DNA of 20,288 nt from JBBKXR01 sp037969585 (GCA_037969585.1 JBBKXR010000168.1:1-20288), one strand, 5' to 3'; positions 1 through 9,145 are shown, counted from the first letter of the stretch. Program-made: numbers and translations. Notes: generated from the letters alone by a model not told the origin.

Positions 1-127
1 GAAGTCGGCGTAGTGTCGCTCATATCGGAGTAAAAAACGGCGGTGGCCTCTAAAAGTGCTCCAGAATTGACGCAAAGATGGTGGTCTATCCGAAACTATT
101 GTGTCAAAATGCCGTTCTATTTGATCT

Positions 128-1567
128 ATGATATCAGTGAACTCGCGAAACGTCGTTTTGGTCTCCAGGCCTTGGTTATTGACCGCAGGAATCATCCTCA
201 TCTTGCTCTGTTTACTGGGTGTAAGGCAGACCCAAGCCGAGGAAAAAAGTGACACCGGAGATCACTGGGGCTACTGGCGCGGACCTGCTTCGAGCGGCGC
301 GGCGCCGTCGGGATCGAAGCCTCCCGTAGAGTGGAGCGCGGAGAAAAATGTGAAGTGGAAGGCTGCGATTCCAGGCGAGGGTAGTGGAACAGTCGTGGTC
401 TGGGGTGAAAAGGTTTTTGTGCAGACAGCGGTGAAGGCAGGGCAAGCGGGTCAGGGGAAAATTGTCTCCGGAGGTGACCCGAGTCTGGTAGCGCAGGCAG
501 GAAGCGACGGTAACCCTCCGCGACGACCGGGTGGCGGAGAAACCGGTGGAGATGGCGGCACACCCAGCGACGCTCACCGTTTCATTCTCATGTGTCTCGA
601 CCGGAATAGCGGCGATGTCATATGGCAGAAAGTGGCCGTGCAGGAAGTGCCACACGAAGGGCATCACCAGACGCACGCCTTCGGATCGCACTCACCGGTA
701 ACCAACGGCCGGGAAGTGATCGGCTTTTTCGGGTCGCGCGGCATTTTTTGCTACGATTTCGAAGGCAACTTGAAATGGCAGCGGGATCTCGGCGAGATGA
801 GTATGCGCAACGGATTTGGCGAAGGAAATTCCGCAGCGATCCATGGTGATACACTCGTCGTCCCCTGGGACCACGAGGGCGCATCGGCGCTCTACGCACT
901 CGATGTCAACAGCGGCGAAACTTTGTGGGAGGCGGCTCGCGATGAGCCGTCGAACTGGGGATCCCCGTTGATTGTCGAACATCAAGGGAAAGCGCAGGTG
1001 GTCGTCACTGGCGAGAACGAGGTGCGCGCTTATGATCTTATAACCGGCGACGAGCTATGGTGGTGCGGAGGTCAGACCTCACGACCTGTGGCGTCGCCTG
1101 TTACCGATGGCAAAAACGTCTACGTGGGCAGCGGATTCCGCGGTAGCTATTTTGCAGGGATTCGGCTCGGTGGAAAAGGTGGGCTCGTCGGCAGCGATTC
1201 GATTCTCTGGGAAATCGATCGCAACACGCCGGACATTTCGTCACCGCTGCTTTCCGGCAAGCGACTGTATTTTCTCTCGGCGAAAAGCGGCATTGTCACT
1301 TGTGTCGATGCACCCACCGGAAAAGTGCTCTGGGGACCTGAACGCATCCCCGGCCTCGGTGATGTCTATTCGTCGCCGGTGGCGGCGAACGGAAATGTAT
1401 ATCTCGTCGGAAGAGAGGGGACCACGGTGGTATTTAAAGACGCCGATACTTTCGAAGTGGTCGCTACCAATCAACTGGATGATGCGATCGATGGTTCGCC
1501 GGTGGTGGTCGGAAACGAGATTCTCCTGCGCGGTAAGCATTTCCTCTATTCCATTGCAGAGCCCTAG
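128..1567 (+). CDS. Secreted PQQ-like beta-propeller repeat protein
   Basis: A 479-residue protein of the PQQ-like/BamB-type beta-propeller family. Residues 1-37 look like a signal peptide: Arg7 and Arg14, a hydrophobic core at about 17-31, and a likely cleavage after Ala37 (TQA|EE). The mature part opens with the W50-R-G-P53 motif common in PQQ-type proteins of planctomycetes and verrucomicrobia. Propeller strands with the D-x-x-[ST]-G-x-x-[LI]-W pattern occur near residues 155, 255, 301 and 392. A Gly/Pro-rich low-complexity insert lies at about 113-145. Such proteins are normally periplasmic or exported; some bind PQQ and many only scaffold. I see nothing fixing a cofactor or substrate, so no enzymatic role is assigned. 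The ATG has no clear Shine-Dalgarno sequence, but it gives a complete signal peptide. It may be monocistronic, since the next gene starts about 275 bases downstream. Confidence 0.9.
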   Translation: MISVNSRNVVLVSRPWLLTAGIILILLCLLGVRQTQAEEKSDTGDHWGYWRGPASSGAAPSGSKPPVEWSAEKNVKWKAAIPGEGSGTVVVWGEKVFVQTAVKAGQAGQGKIVSGGDPSLVAQAGSDGNPPRRPGGGETGGDGGTPSDAHRFILMCLDRNSGDVIWQKVAVQEVPHEGHHQTHAFGSHSPVTNGREVIGFFGSRGIFCYDFEGNLKWQRDLGEMSMRNGFGEGNSAAIHGDTLVVPWDHEGASALYALDVNSGETLWEAARDEPSNWGSPLIVEHQGKAQVVVTGENEVRAYDLITGDELWWCGGQTSRPVASPVTDGKNVYVGSGFRGSYFAGIRLGGKGGLVGSDSILWEIDRNTPDISSPLLSGKRLYFLSAKSGIVTCVDAPTGKVLWGPERIPGLGDVYSSPVAANGNVYLVGREGTTVVFKDADTFEVVATNQLDDAIDGSPVVVGNEILLRGKHFLYSIAEP

Positions 1568-1823
1568 TACCAGCCGGATCGATCCATTGCTAGAATGGCA
1601 AAGTTGATTTTTTCAAGTACAAGGAGTGAGAGTTGAGCGGGGCGAATCAGCCAGCCAAAGGCCGCCCAAACGGCGGAGTGGCAACGACAGTCAGTGAGCT
1701 GTGCGAGCACAGCGAAAGACGAACAACGCAGCGACTCGTCAGGACCGTTGTGTTGAGCAAAAGCCTGGCTGCAAACAGTCGAACCGAGTGCGCAAATCCG
1801 TGACTCGCAGCAACTTGGATTCG

Positions 1824-1842
1824 TAGGCAGATTGTCTGCCTA
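1824..1842 (+). promoter_or_regulatory. Perfect 8-bp hairpin directly before a TTG codon
   Basis: TAGGCAGA (1824-1831), loop TTG, and TCTGCCTA (1835-1842) form a perfect 8-bp inverted repeat. It ends at the base before the most upstream TTG of the following reading frame. In RNA it would occlude that TTG. Either it is a translational control element or, more simply, translation starts downstream. No T-tract follows, so it is not a typical intrinsic terminator. Confidence 0.5.
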
Positions 1843-2715
1843 TTGATCGCGTTTGTTCATTTTCCGATTTTGTTGCTGCGTGCGCTGGCTGCCAGAGTGC
1901 TGTCAGTAGCGCTGTTGATGTCGGTGACGACAGCGGTATCGGGCGCGGAAGTCGTCGCTGCGGTGAGCGCCGCAGTTGAGGGCGAGAAGGGCCCGGTCAG
2001 TGCGGGCGATGGCGGTGGCGAGAGCGAGAGCGAGGTCCCGATGTCACAATCGTATCCGGATAGCCTGCCCGTGCCGGTCACCCGCGACGACTTCGCTGAC
2101 CTGCGCGAACGCTCGCCATTTTTGCGCACGCTGAATATTTCTCGCTCACTCATCCTCACCGGCGTCGCCCGAATCGAGGACGATACCATTGCCACCCTCT
2201 ACGATTTCGAAACCCGCCAGTCCTACGTGGTGTCTCAGGAAGCCAGTCCTGAGGGCTGGCAGCTAGTCGAGGTGAAGGGCGATCGATCCGATCTTGAAAC
2301 CCTCACCGCCCAAATCAAAATCGCCGGTGCCGAAGTCATTTCGATTCGCTACGACGAAGCGCCGGCGACGACTGCCGGGAGTAGCAGCGTGCAGGTGTCG
2401 ACACGGATCGGTGATGGTTCCCGCGGCGGAGGCACGGGTCCACATGGCGGCCCCGATTCGCGCGTGCTGACGCCGGATCAGCTGGCTGACGCACGCAACG
2501 CCGCGCGCAACGTCCGCGAAGGCTTTCAGGCGGACGGTTATCGCGACAACGAAACCATTCCTCGCGAGGTGGTCGAAAAGGTCTCCCGCCTGACCGTCGA
2601 TCAGCGGGAAGGTATCAATGTGAAGATGTTCGAACACCGCAACCGCGGGTTGGGCATGTCGGAGCGAAAGAAGATCTACAACGGCCTGCTGGATCGGGCG
2701 ACGAAGGGGCGGTGA
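1843..2715 (+). CDS. Secreted protein of unknown function
   Basis: I do not recognise a named family. The longest frame has 290 codons and begins with TTG at 1843, right against a hairpin. In-frame alternatives are TTG at 1873, giving the good signal peptide MLRALAARVLSVALLM with likely cleavage near VSGA, GTG at 1897 and ATG at 1918. I favour 1873. The mature N-terminus is low-complexity (Ala, Gly, Glu, Ser). A compact domain follows at about residues 73-175, starting near RSPFLRTLNISRSLILTGVA and including a stretch about a sequence being read or shown (YDFETRQSYVV). This resembles short secreted proteins seen in Verrucomicrobia, but that is memory of pattern, not a search. A Gly-rich linker at about 188-205 leads to a charged, probably helical C-terminus (about 210-290). 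No catalytic motif is visible. Coding status is supported by the leader and consistent domain organisation. Confidence 0.7.
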   Translation: MIAFVHFPILLLRALAARVLSVALLMSVTTAVSGAEVVAAVSAAVEGEKGPVSAGDGGGESESEVPMSQSYPDSLPVPVTRDDFADLRERSPFLRTLNISRSLILTGVARIEDDTIATLYDFETRQSYVVSQEASPEGWQLVEVKGDRSDLETLTAQIKIAGAEVISIRYDEAPATTAGSSSVQVSTRIGDGSRGGGTGPHGGPDSRVLTPDQLADARNAARNVREGFQADGYRDNETIPREVVEKVSRLTVDQREGINVKMFEHRNRGLGMSERKKIYNGLLDRATKGR

Positions 2716-2816
2716 GGTTACCGGGAGCTTGGACAGCGGCTGCTCTAAAATTGGCGACACGTCGCGTGCCAGCGCTCCCCTGATCGCTGTCCTGATTGTG
2801 CTCGACTACCAACGGC

Positions 2817-3227
2817 CTACTTCACTTTATGATTCGGCTGATCGGTGCGGAAGATCGATGCCGGCAAGCCGTCGCCGTTGATCAAATTAGGGATCGCAAC
2901 ATTGCTCCAGGCGAAACGCACGACCCTTGGCTTGGCGACCTGCTTGCTTTTCAGGATCACTGAATCACCATCGATCGCAGCCTTGGCAGGGAAAAGATCG
3001 CCCGTATCGCCAGCGATCACGAACTCGCTTGGCGACTGACCATCGGGGGTTTTCAAACCGTTCTCGGTATTTTTGAATCGAATCCCAATCGAGTCACCTT
3101 CGACATTCATCGACCGGCAGATCGGTCCCGCGTCAGCGATTGACCTATCGTAGATCTCAGCCAGCGCCCACAGCGCCATACGCCGACCGACCTCGGTTGC
3201 GAGGTTCGTTGGGCAGCAGACAAGCAA
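2817..3227 (-). pseudogene. Sialate O-acetylesterase, 5'-truncated remnant
   Basis: Only the last ~130 residues of a sialate O-acetylesterase (SASA family; removes acetyl groups from sialic acids and related glycans) remain. The intact family is about 500 residues. Recognisable parts are E-V-G-R-R-M-A-L-W-A-L at about 12-22, the M-N-V-E-G-D beta-sandwich strand, and the typical terminal block RFAWSNVAIPNLINGDGLPA followed by S-I-F-R-T-D. The catalytic Ser region (GQSN-type) and the His/Asp-containing half are missing. Family-like sequence stops near position 3210; further upstream on the minus strand the frame encodes unrelated residues with no leader. The listed start is just the first available TTG. 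The fragment is therefore not expected to be active. The stop codon and C-terminus are intact, so the break is a 5' deletion or rearrangement. Confidence 0.82.
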
Positions 3228-3370
3228 TGGCCAGCCATAAGGCCAGCATGCAAAAGTAATCGGACGGCCACCTCAAGGGAATGGCTGCATGGCACGTGGC
3301 GTAGCGAAGGCTTTTTAAAGCAGGGTCCACTTAATAAAGTTCCGGCAGTGATAGAAGTTTTACCAAGCTG

Positions 3371-4486
3371 TCAGGGGAGGTCACTGTTTTTAAGGGCCAG
3401 AACCTGATCGCGCATTTCGGCGGCGAACTGAGCTCTTACGGCCGTGGTCAACGTCAGATTTTCCCGTGCGAAAAACACCACCGTGATTCGATGGCGAAGA
3501 TCGCGCAGCACGAAGTTGCGCGCGGACCTTGGCGCGCTACCGACTCCGCCATGAAACATCTCGGTGACGTCGTCATTCTCATCCTTCCTATCGTGGTCGA
3601 GTCTCCAGCCGAGTCCGTAATCGACCCGCTCGCCGTTATCGAGCATTCCGGGGCGAGACAGGAGCTGCGCAGTTTCTTCGCCGAGCAGCGTTCCATCCCA
3701 CAGGGCGCGATCCCATTTGGTGAAATCCTCCAGTGTCGTTGACATGTTGCCGGAGCCATTAAAGCGTTTGCTGTCCGTGGTGTCGGCCATGCCGAGGACG
3801 TCGAAGATTCGTTCCTGCTGAAATTCGTGGAACGGCTTTTCGGCGACGACTTCGATGATACGTGCCAGCAGAACATAACCCGAGTTAGTGTATTCCCACT
3901 CCATCCCGGGTGCCCGGCGCAAAGGCTGGGTCGCCAACCACTCGGCATGGGTCCGGTTGTTGAGCCACTTGAGGCCGTGCTGCTTTTTGTATTGGGCGAT
4001 CGATTCTTTTTCAGCACCATTGATAAAGTTCGCCAGTCCGCTGGTGTGCCAGAGCAAGTCTTGGACCTGTAGCTCCCGCTGTTTCTCCGGGGTGTGAAAG
4101 GGGAGATCCGGTAAGTGTTTCGACACCTTGTCCGTCAGTTTCAGTTTGCCTTCTTCGATGAGCAAGGCGGCACACATCGCGGCGAACTGCTTGCTGATCG
4201 AGGCCAGTCCCATTTCCGTCTGCGCAGTGATCGGGGTCTTTCCGTCTTTCAGGCCGTAGCCCTTTTGGTGAACGACTGTTCCGGCTCGAATGACGAGCAC
4301 CGCCAATCCGCCCTCGGAGTCCGGTGGAAAAAACTGACGGACGACAGAGTCAATCTCCGCGGATTCGATTTCCGTCTTGGCATTCAGTCCTTTCTCCTCG
4401 TCTCGAGCCTTCACCGGCGAAGTAGCTAAGGATCCGAGCGCAATAGCGAGCAAGGTGAGGTTTTCGATGAGTCGTTGATTCTTCAC
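3371..4486 (-). CDS. Beta-lactamase-fold serine hydrolase (class C / esterase-like)
   Basis: A 371-residue protein of the Beta-lactamase (PF00144) superfamily, which covers class C beta-lactamases, DD-peptidases and EstB-type esterases. The three active-site motifs are visible: S96-I-S-K99 (nucleophile and general base), Y199-T-N201, and H312-G-G314 in place of KTG. HGG is typical of the esterase/peptidase-like members rather than of true AmpC enzymes. Residues 1-27 form a probable signal peptide (hydrophobic 10-22, cleavage near VKA|RD), which places the enzyme in the periplasm or outside the cell. Length is normal for the family and the ATG is well placed. It is divergent from the downstream mechanosensitive channel gene and shares a strand with the sialate esterase stump, but the 143-base gap gives no evidence of an operon. 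The substrate cannot be told from sequence; an antibiotic-resistance function should not be assumed. Confidence 0.92.
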   Translation of the reverse strand: MKNQRLIENLTLLAIALGSLATSPVKARDEEKGLNAKTEIESAEIDSVVRQFFPPDSEGGLAVLVIRAGTVVHQKGYGLKDGKTPITAQTEMGLASISKQFAAMCAALLIEEGKLKLTDKVSKHLPDLPFHTPEKQRELQVQDLLWHTSGLANFINGAEKESIAQYKKQHGLKWLNNRTHAEWLATQPLRRAPGMEWEYTNSGYVLLARIIEVVAEKPFHEFQQERIFDVLGMADTTDSKRFNGSGNMSTTLEDFTKWDRALWDGTLLGEETAQLLSRPGMLDNGERVDYGLGWRLDHDRKDENDDVTEMFHGGVGSAPRSARNFVLRDLRHRITVVFFARENLTLTTAVRAQFAAEMRDQVLALKNSDLP

Positions 4487-4734
4487 TCCGAAGAGTATCG
4501 ACCGAGTTCAAGCAGCAACAACAGCGAGCTTCATTCCCATTTTAAAATCGAGAACAGCAAGGCTGATTGGCCAATGCGACGAAGCCGGAGGGGCTATCCC
4601 CCCTGTATCGATCATCAGAGCATTGCGCAAATCTGACTCCTGCACGATGCACAGAAAACATTTTGGGAAAATCGATGATTTCTCCGGGAGACTGGGTGAA
4701 ACCGACTACGCGCGGCACGCGTAACGTCCTCCCG

Positions 4735-5772
4735 ATGACGAATTTGCCCATTTTCCTCGCCCAGGCAGACGGCGTGCCGGACACGCCGAAAGATGTCACC
4801 GGTGAAATCGACGTGAGCTCAGCCACCCTCTGGGAACGCATCGATAACATGATCGATGGCACGGTGAAATTACTGCCCAATCTCGCCATCGGGGTAGTGG
4901 TGCTCGTCTTGTTTTATTTCGCCAGCAAGTTTGCAGCAAAAATGCTGAGAAAGTCTTTCACCGGTGATCGCGAAAGCTTGGGCGTAGTCTTTGCCCGCCT
5001 GGCGAGGTTGGTTATTCTGCTGATCGGATTGCTCGTGGCCGCAGCGATCATCGCTCCTTCGGTGAAACCCGCCGATATTCTCGCCACGCTCGGTGTCGGC
5101 GGTGTTGCCATCGGCTTCGCTTTTAAGGACATTCTCCAAAACTTCCTCGCCGGTATCCTTCTGCTGGTCCGGCAGCCTTTCGAAACGGGCGATCAAATCA
5201 GGGTAGGGGATCAAGAAGGTACGGTGGAGAGCATCGAAACGCGCTCGACCTATATTAAGACATACGACGGACGGCGGATCATCATTCCTAACGGAGACAT
5301 CTACATGACCGCGGTTGAGGTCAATACCGCCTTCGATACGCGACGCACGCAGTATGACGTTGGCATTGGCTGCAACGACAGTATTCCCGAAGCGCGCGAG
5401 ATAATGCTGAAAGTTTTGCAGGATACAGAGGGGGTTGTTAGCGATCCGGCCCCACAAGTGCTAGCAGTGGCTTTGGCAGATTCGGCGAATATCCTGCGCG
5501 CCCGTTGGTGGACGAAGTCGGCACAAGCCGAAGTGATGCAAGTGCAGGACCGCGTCATAACCGCCATCGAGGCCGCTCTGACGGAGAACGCGATCGATAT
5601 GCCGTATCCCACTCAAGTGTTTTTGCTCCACGATCAGACCGAGGAGAATGACGGTATCCGCTCGAAGCAACGCGAGGGTTGGCCGAGTGACGGCAACGAC
5701 CCAAAGACCGCACGCATTGCTGACTCGTTGCGGGAGCGCCATTCAAAAACTGAGCAGAACCAAGACCGATAA
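4735..5772 (+). CDS. MscS-family mechanosensitive ion channel
   Basis: A small-conductance mechanosensitive channel, which releases solutes during hypo-osmotic shock. From the ATG at 4735 the protein has 345 residues. Hydrophobic segments lie at about 46-66 and 89-108. The pore-lining TM3 is at about 120-141 (GVGGVAIGFAFKDILQNFLA) with the Gly/Ala packing typical of MscS. The family's beta domain follows at 146-187 (RQPFETGDQIRVG ... RIIIPNG), then a cytoplasmic alpha/beta domain and a charged tail. The frame is open from a TTG at 4567, and an ATG at 4678 has a GGGA about eight bases upstream. The residues before 4735 have no family features, whereas MTNLPIFLAQADG looks like a short leader, so 4735 is preferred with moderate certainty. 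The ~35-residue C-terminal tail is hydrophilic and unusual in being rich in charged residues. Confidence 0.93.
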   Translation: MTNLPIFLAQADGVPDTPKDVTGEIDVSSATLWERIDNMIDGTVKLLPNLAIGVVVLVLFYFASKFAAKMLRKSFTGDRESLGVVFARLARLVILLIGLLVAAAIIAPSVKPADILATLGVGGVAIGFAFKDILQNFLAGILLLVRQPFETGDQIRVGDQEGTVESIETRSTYIKTYDGRRIIIPNGDIYMTAVEVNTAFDTRRTQYDVGIGCNDSIPEAREIMLKVLQDTEGVVSDPAPQVLAVALADSANILRARWWTKSAQAEVMQVQDRVITAIEAALTENAIDMPYPTQVFLLHDQTEENDGIRSKQREGWPSDGNDPKTARIADSLRERHSKTEQNQDR

Positions 5773-6188
5773 CTTTGTATCGCCACGTCAGATTCAGCTT
5801 CCGGAAAGCGTGAGTAGGCTGACCGAATGTCCTTGCGCGGTTGCTTCGCGAACGTGCGCGCAGTTTTCAGGCAGATGAATCGGGGCACAATCGTCGTTGG
5901 CGGTAGCTGAAGCAGTGCACCTGCCATGAGTGCAGCGACGTAGGTGGTTCTACGGCGCTCCTGACCAGACGGTTAAGGCGGCGCCGGCGAGCCGATGCCG
6001 ATCAACCAGAGCAGTGCCGTCGAGATCTGATTCAGCGATCGGTCAGGCTTGACGAATGCGGCAAACAACTGTGAAATCGTGGCAGGCGAATGGAGTTAGC
6101 CCCTCAGCTTCAATTCGGTCCTCCGGATCGTTTCGATTCATGCCAAAGACTGGCCTGTTGCGGGAGGTTCGGTCAACACGAATGACCA
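5773..6188 (+). other. Intergenic stretch, no supported gene
   Basis: About 415 bases between the channel gene and the histidine kinase gene. Short frames are open on the minus strand (for example one ending near 5975 and a 34-codon one starting at 6141), but none has a family signature, leader or ribosome binding site. I see no terminator with a T-tract and no clear promoter. It may hold decayed coding sequence. Confidence 0.5.
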
Positions 6189-8684
6189 GTGGCAATGCGT
6201 GACTCGACGACTCCAGGGCGAAGGCTTCGTATCGGACTCAAGGGGAGGATCTTCTTCGTCTTCTCCGCGGTTACTCTGATGCTCATTGTGTTGTCCACGG
6301 CGTACACCTATCGACAGGAGAAGAATGCCTTTATGGAGGGCATCGAGCAGAAACTCGTTGCGGCGGCTTATGCGGTGGAGGCGATCCTGCCGACGGACTA
6401 TCACGAGCGGATCGAAAATGCCGAATCGATTCCGGAGGAAGAGTATCAGAAGTATGTTCGCATTTTCAACGCTTATGCCTGGCGCCTGAGGCTGAACTAC
6501 GTGTATTCGTACATGAGTTTCGATGACCATATCTACACCACCTCCTCGAGCTTTACCGAGGCGGAGATGAAGGCGGAGGACGATACCAAGTTCTTCTATC
6601 TCTATGAAGAACCGAGTGAGGTGTTGAAGCCGCTGTTCAGTGGTGCGGAAATCGGCAAGGTGGTTTTTGACGAGTACGATGACCCTGAATACGGGCACCT
6701 GATTTCGGCGTTTATCCCACTGCAGACCGAGAGTGGAAAGATCTATGTGGTCGGTGCGGACATTGACATTTCTTACGTTACGCAGGCTCAGCAAAAGACT
6801 CTGGTGACCAGTCTCGCCGCGGGAGGAGCATTTCTTCTTCTCTTTCTTGTGGCGTCGTACGTGTGTATCGCCAGCATCTCCAAGCCGATTGTCAGCTTGC
6901 GGGAGACGGCTCGCGCGGTATCCGAGAGTCAGGACTACAGTCAGCGCGCAGAGAAGCTTACCGACGATGAAATCGGAGAAGTGGTCGATGGATTTAACCG
7001 CATGCTTGGTGAAATCGAATCGCGCGACCGGAAGCTGGCTCGCCATCGTGAGCACCTTGAGTCCGAGGTCGAAAAGCGCACCGCCGAACTGATCGAACTG
7101 AATCACGAGCTGGAGGAAGCGACTGAAACCGCCCAACGCGCGAACAGTGCCAAGAGTTCTTTTCTCGCCGGCATGAGCCACGAACTTCGCACGCCGCTCA
7201 ACGCGGTGATCGGCTACAGCGAGATGCTCGAAGAGGAGGCGGAAGAAAAGGGCTTGGATGATTTTATTCCCGATCTCAAAAAGATCAACGGTGCTGGCAA
7301 GCACCTGCTCAGCCTGATCAACAACGTCCTCGACCTATCGAAAATCGAGGCGGGGCGAATGAACCTGTTCAACGAATGGTTCGAGGTGAAGGATCTGGTA
7401 GAAGAGGTCGTCGGGACCATTCAGCCGCTGGTGGAAAAATCCGGTAACCGTATCGAGATCGATTGCTCTGCAAATGTCGGCCGCATGTATGCCGATCTGA
7501 CCAAGGCTCGTCAGTCGCTTTTCAACCTGCTCGGCAATGCCGCGAAGTTTACCAAAGACGGTGTGTTGAAGCTCAAAGTGTGGCGGCAGGGCGAAGAGGT
7601 AAGGCGTGCAGAAGTGATTGTCATGCAGATCAGTGACACTGGCATTGGCATGAGCGAGGAGCAGGTGGCGCGCCTCTTCACCGCATTCACTCAGGCCGAG
7701 GAGTCGATCAGCAGGAACTATGGCGGGACGGGCCTTGGCCTGGCGATTACTCGTGAGTTTTGTCAGATCATGGGCGGGACGGTGACGGTTGAAAGCACCG
7801 AGGGCAAGGGCTCCGTGTTTACCGTCACTTTGCCGGCAGTCTTCGACGACGCGTCGCCACCAAACCCTGCTGCGGATTTGGTGGCTGGCCCGGCGGAGGA
7901 AGCGATCCAGACTGCCGGGGAGACGGTTTCGGAAGGCATCGTCGCCAGCGTGCTGGTGATCGATGATGAAGAAAATAACAGGGACCTGATGATGCGTTCG
8001 CTGAACAAGGCGGGTTTTATTGTCAAGACGGCCCGCAACGGCAAGCAGGGGCTGGAACTTGCGCGCTCGTGGCGACCATCAGTTATTACCCTGGATGTCA
8101 TGATGCCGGGAATGGATGGCTGGGCAGTGTTATCCACCCTGAAAGCAGACCCGGAACTGCAGTCGATTCCGGTGGTGATGATGACCATGCTCAACGACGA
8201 GCAGATGGGGTTCTCCCTGGGTGCATCCGAATTTCTGACCAAGCCCGTCGATGCGAAGTTGCTCGCCAAGGTCATCGGCAGGTATCACGAAAATGCCTGT
8301 CCTTATGCATTGGTTGTCGAGGACGATACGAGCGGACGGGAGCTACTCTGCCGGCACATGGAAAAGGATGGTTGGACTTGTCGAAACGCGGCGAATGGCA
8401 CTGTCGCGCTTGATGTAATTGCCAAGCATGGCAGGCCATCGATCATTCTTCTTGATCTGATTATGCCGGTTATGAATGGCATCCAGTTTGTCGAGGAATT
8501 ACGCAAGCGGCCGGAGCATGGTGATATCCCGATAGTTGTGATTACGGGTAAGGAAATTTCCCCTGAAGATCGAGCGGTGCTGAACGGGGATGTGCTGGAA
8601 ATTCTCAGGAAAGGTGACCACGCCTCGGGCGAACTGCTTAAAGAAGTCCAAGGCTTGATTCGTCGCTTGGTAAAATCGGACTAA
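6189..8684 (+). CDS. Membrane hybrid sensor histidine kinase with two receiver domains
   Basis: An 831-residue hybrid kinase. TM1 is at about 21-39, an extracytoplasmic sensor region at about 40-203 (possibly Cache-like; not identified with confidence), TM2 at about 206-228, HAMP at about 229-282, and a coiled coil at 282-320. The dimerisation/phosphoacceptor domain has H331 in MSHELRTPLNAVIGYSEML. The catalytic ATPase domain has N450 (N box), D483-T-G-I-G (G1) and a G2 box at 511-520. Receiver 1 (587-697) has D592/D593, phosphoacceptor D636, T666 and K685. Receiver 2 (707-825) has D712/D713, D756, T786 and K808. All key residues are present, so kinase and relay activity are expected. The start is GTG 6189 or ATG 6195; neither has a strong ribosome binding site. 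It is followed after 39 bases by a single-domain receiver and then a cyclase gene, which suggests one operon. Confidence 0.95.
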   Translation: MAMRDSTTPGRRLRIGLKGRIFFVFSAVTLMLIVLSTAYTYRQEKNAFMEGIEQKLVAAAYAVEAILPTDYHERIENAESIPEEEYQKYVRIFNAYAWRLRLNYVYSYMSFDDHIYTTSSSFTEAEMKAEDDTKFFYLYEEPSEVLKPLFSGAEIGKVVFDEYDDPEYGHLISAFIPLQTESGKIYVVGADIDISYVTQAQQKTLVTSLAAGGAFLLLFLVASYVCIASISKPIVSLRETARAVSESQDYSQRAEKLTDDEIGEVVDGFNRMLGEIESRDRKLARHREHLESEVEKRTAELIELNHELEEATETAQRANSAKSSFLAGMSHELRTPLNAVIGYSEMLEEEAEEKGLDDFIPDLKKINGAGKHLLSLINNVLDLSKIEAGRMNLFNEWFEVKDLVEEVVGTIQPLVEKSGNRIEIDCSANVGRMYADLTKARQSLFNLLGNAAKFTKDGVLKLKVWRQGEEVRRAEVIVMQISDTGIGMSEEQVARLFTAFTQAEESISRNYGGTGLGLAITREFCQIMGGTVTVESTEGKGSVFTVTLPAVFDDASPPNPAADLVAGPAEEAIQTAGETVSEGIVASVLVIDDEENNRDLMMRSLNKAGFIVKTARNGKQGLELARSWRPSVITLDVMMPGMDGWAVLSTLKADPELQSIPVVMMTMLNDEQMGFSLGASEFLTKPVDAKLLAKVIGRYHENACPYALVVEDDTSGRELLCRHMEKDGWTCRNAANGTVALDVIAKHGRPSIILLDLIMPVMNGIQFVEELRKRPEHGDIPIVVITGKEISPEDRAVLNGDVLEILRKGDHASGELLKEVQGLIRRLVKSD

Positions 8685-8723
8685 CCTACTTGAACAAGCC
8701 TATTACCCGATAGCGACACTGCC

Positions 8724-9089
8724 ATGGCATCCATTCTTCTAGTCGAGGACAACGATTTAAACCGAGACATGCTGTCGCGTCGGTTGGTGCGCCGGGGGCA
8801 CACGGTGATTATCGCGGTCGATGGTGAGGAGGGGGTAAGGCTAGCTTGCGAAGTAAATCCAGACCTCATTCTTATGGATTTGAGTCTGCCCGGCATTGAT
8901 GGTTGGGAGGCGACTCGGCGGCTGAAAGGCGATCCTGCTACTGCCTTAATTCCGGTCATCGCGCTCACTGCGCATGCGCTCAGTGAAGACGAAGGCAGGG
9001 CGCGCGATGCTGGCTGCGACGATTTTGACATTAAGCCAATCGAACTTGATCGCCTGCTCGGAAAGATAGCCGCGCTGCTTAAGGAATAG
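8724..9089 (+). CDS. Single-domain response regulator (DivK/CheY-like)
   Basis: A 121-residue protein consisting only of a receiver domain. The acidic pair E8/D9, phosphoacceptor D52 (in LILMDLSLPGIDG), T82 (ALTAHA) and K104 (IKP) are all in place, so phosphorylation is expected. There is no output domain. Single-domain receivers of this type act as phosphate shuttles or allosteric partners of kinases. The sequence around D52 and ALTAHAL resembles the DivK group most. It lies 39 bases after the hybrid kinase gene and 56 bases before the adenylyl cyclase gene on the same strand, so it probably links or tunes those two proteins. The ATG at 8724 fits the conserved start of the fold exactly. Confidence 0.94.
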   Translation: MASILLVEDNDLNRDMLSRRLVRRGHTVIIAVDGEEGVRLACEVNPDLILMDLSLPGIDGWEATRRLKGDPATALIPVIALTAHALSEDEGRARDAGCDDFDIKPIELDRLLGKIAALLKE

Positions 9090-9145
9090 TCGGCATGTTG
9101 GTGTCAGCGACTTGACTTAAACTCAACTCCATCAACAGACACACC

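Noticed and set aside
43..252. 69-codon plus-strand frame at the window start
   Set aside because: It overlaps the signal peptide region of the PQQ-like gene in another frame and has no support of its own.
4567..4734. Extended N-terminus of the MscS channel from TTG 4567
   Set aside because: The 56 extra residues have no family features and the TTG has no ribosome binding site; ATG 4735 or 4678 is more likely.
6030..6141. Short minus-strand frames before the histidine kinase
   Set aside because: Two overlapping frames (about 34 and 40 codons) both look weakly protein-like, which is expected by chance in GC-rich DNA. Neither has a homologue I recognise.
6138..7304. 388-codon minus-strand open frame opposite the histidine kinase
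   Set aside because: It lies entirely opposite well-defined kinase domains and has no family motif. It is a by-product of the codon bias of the real gene.
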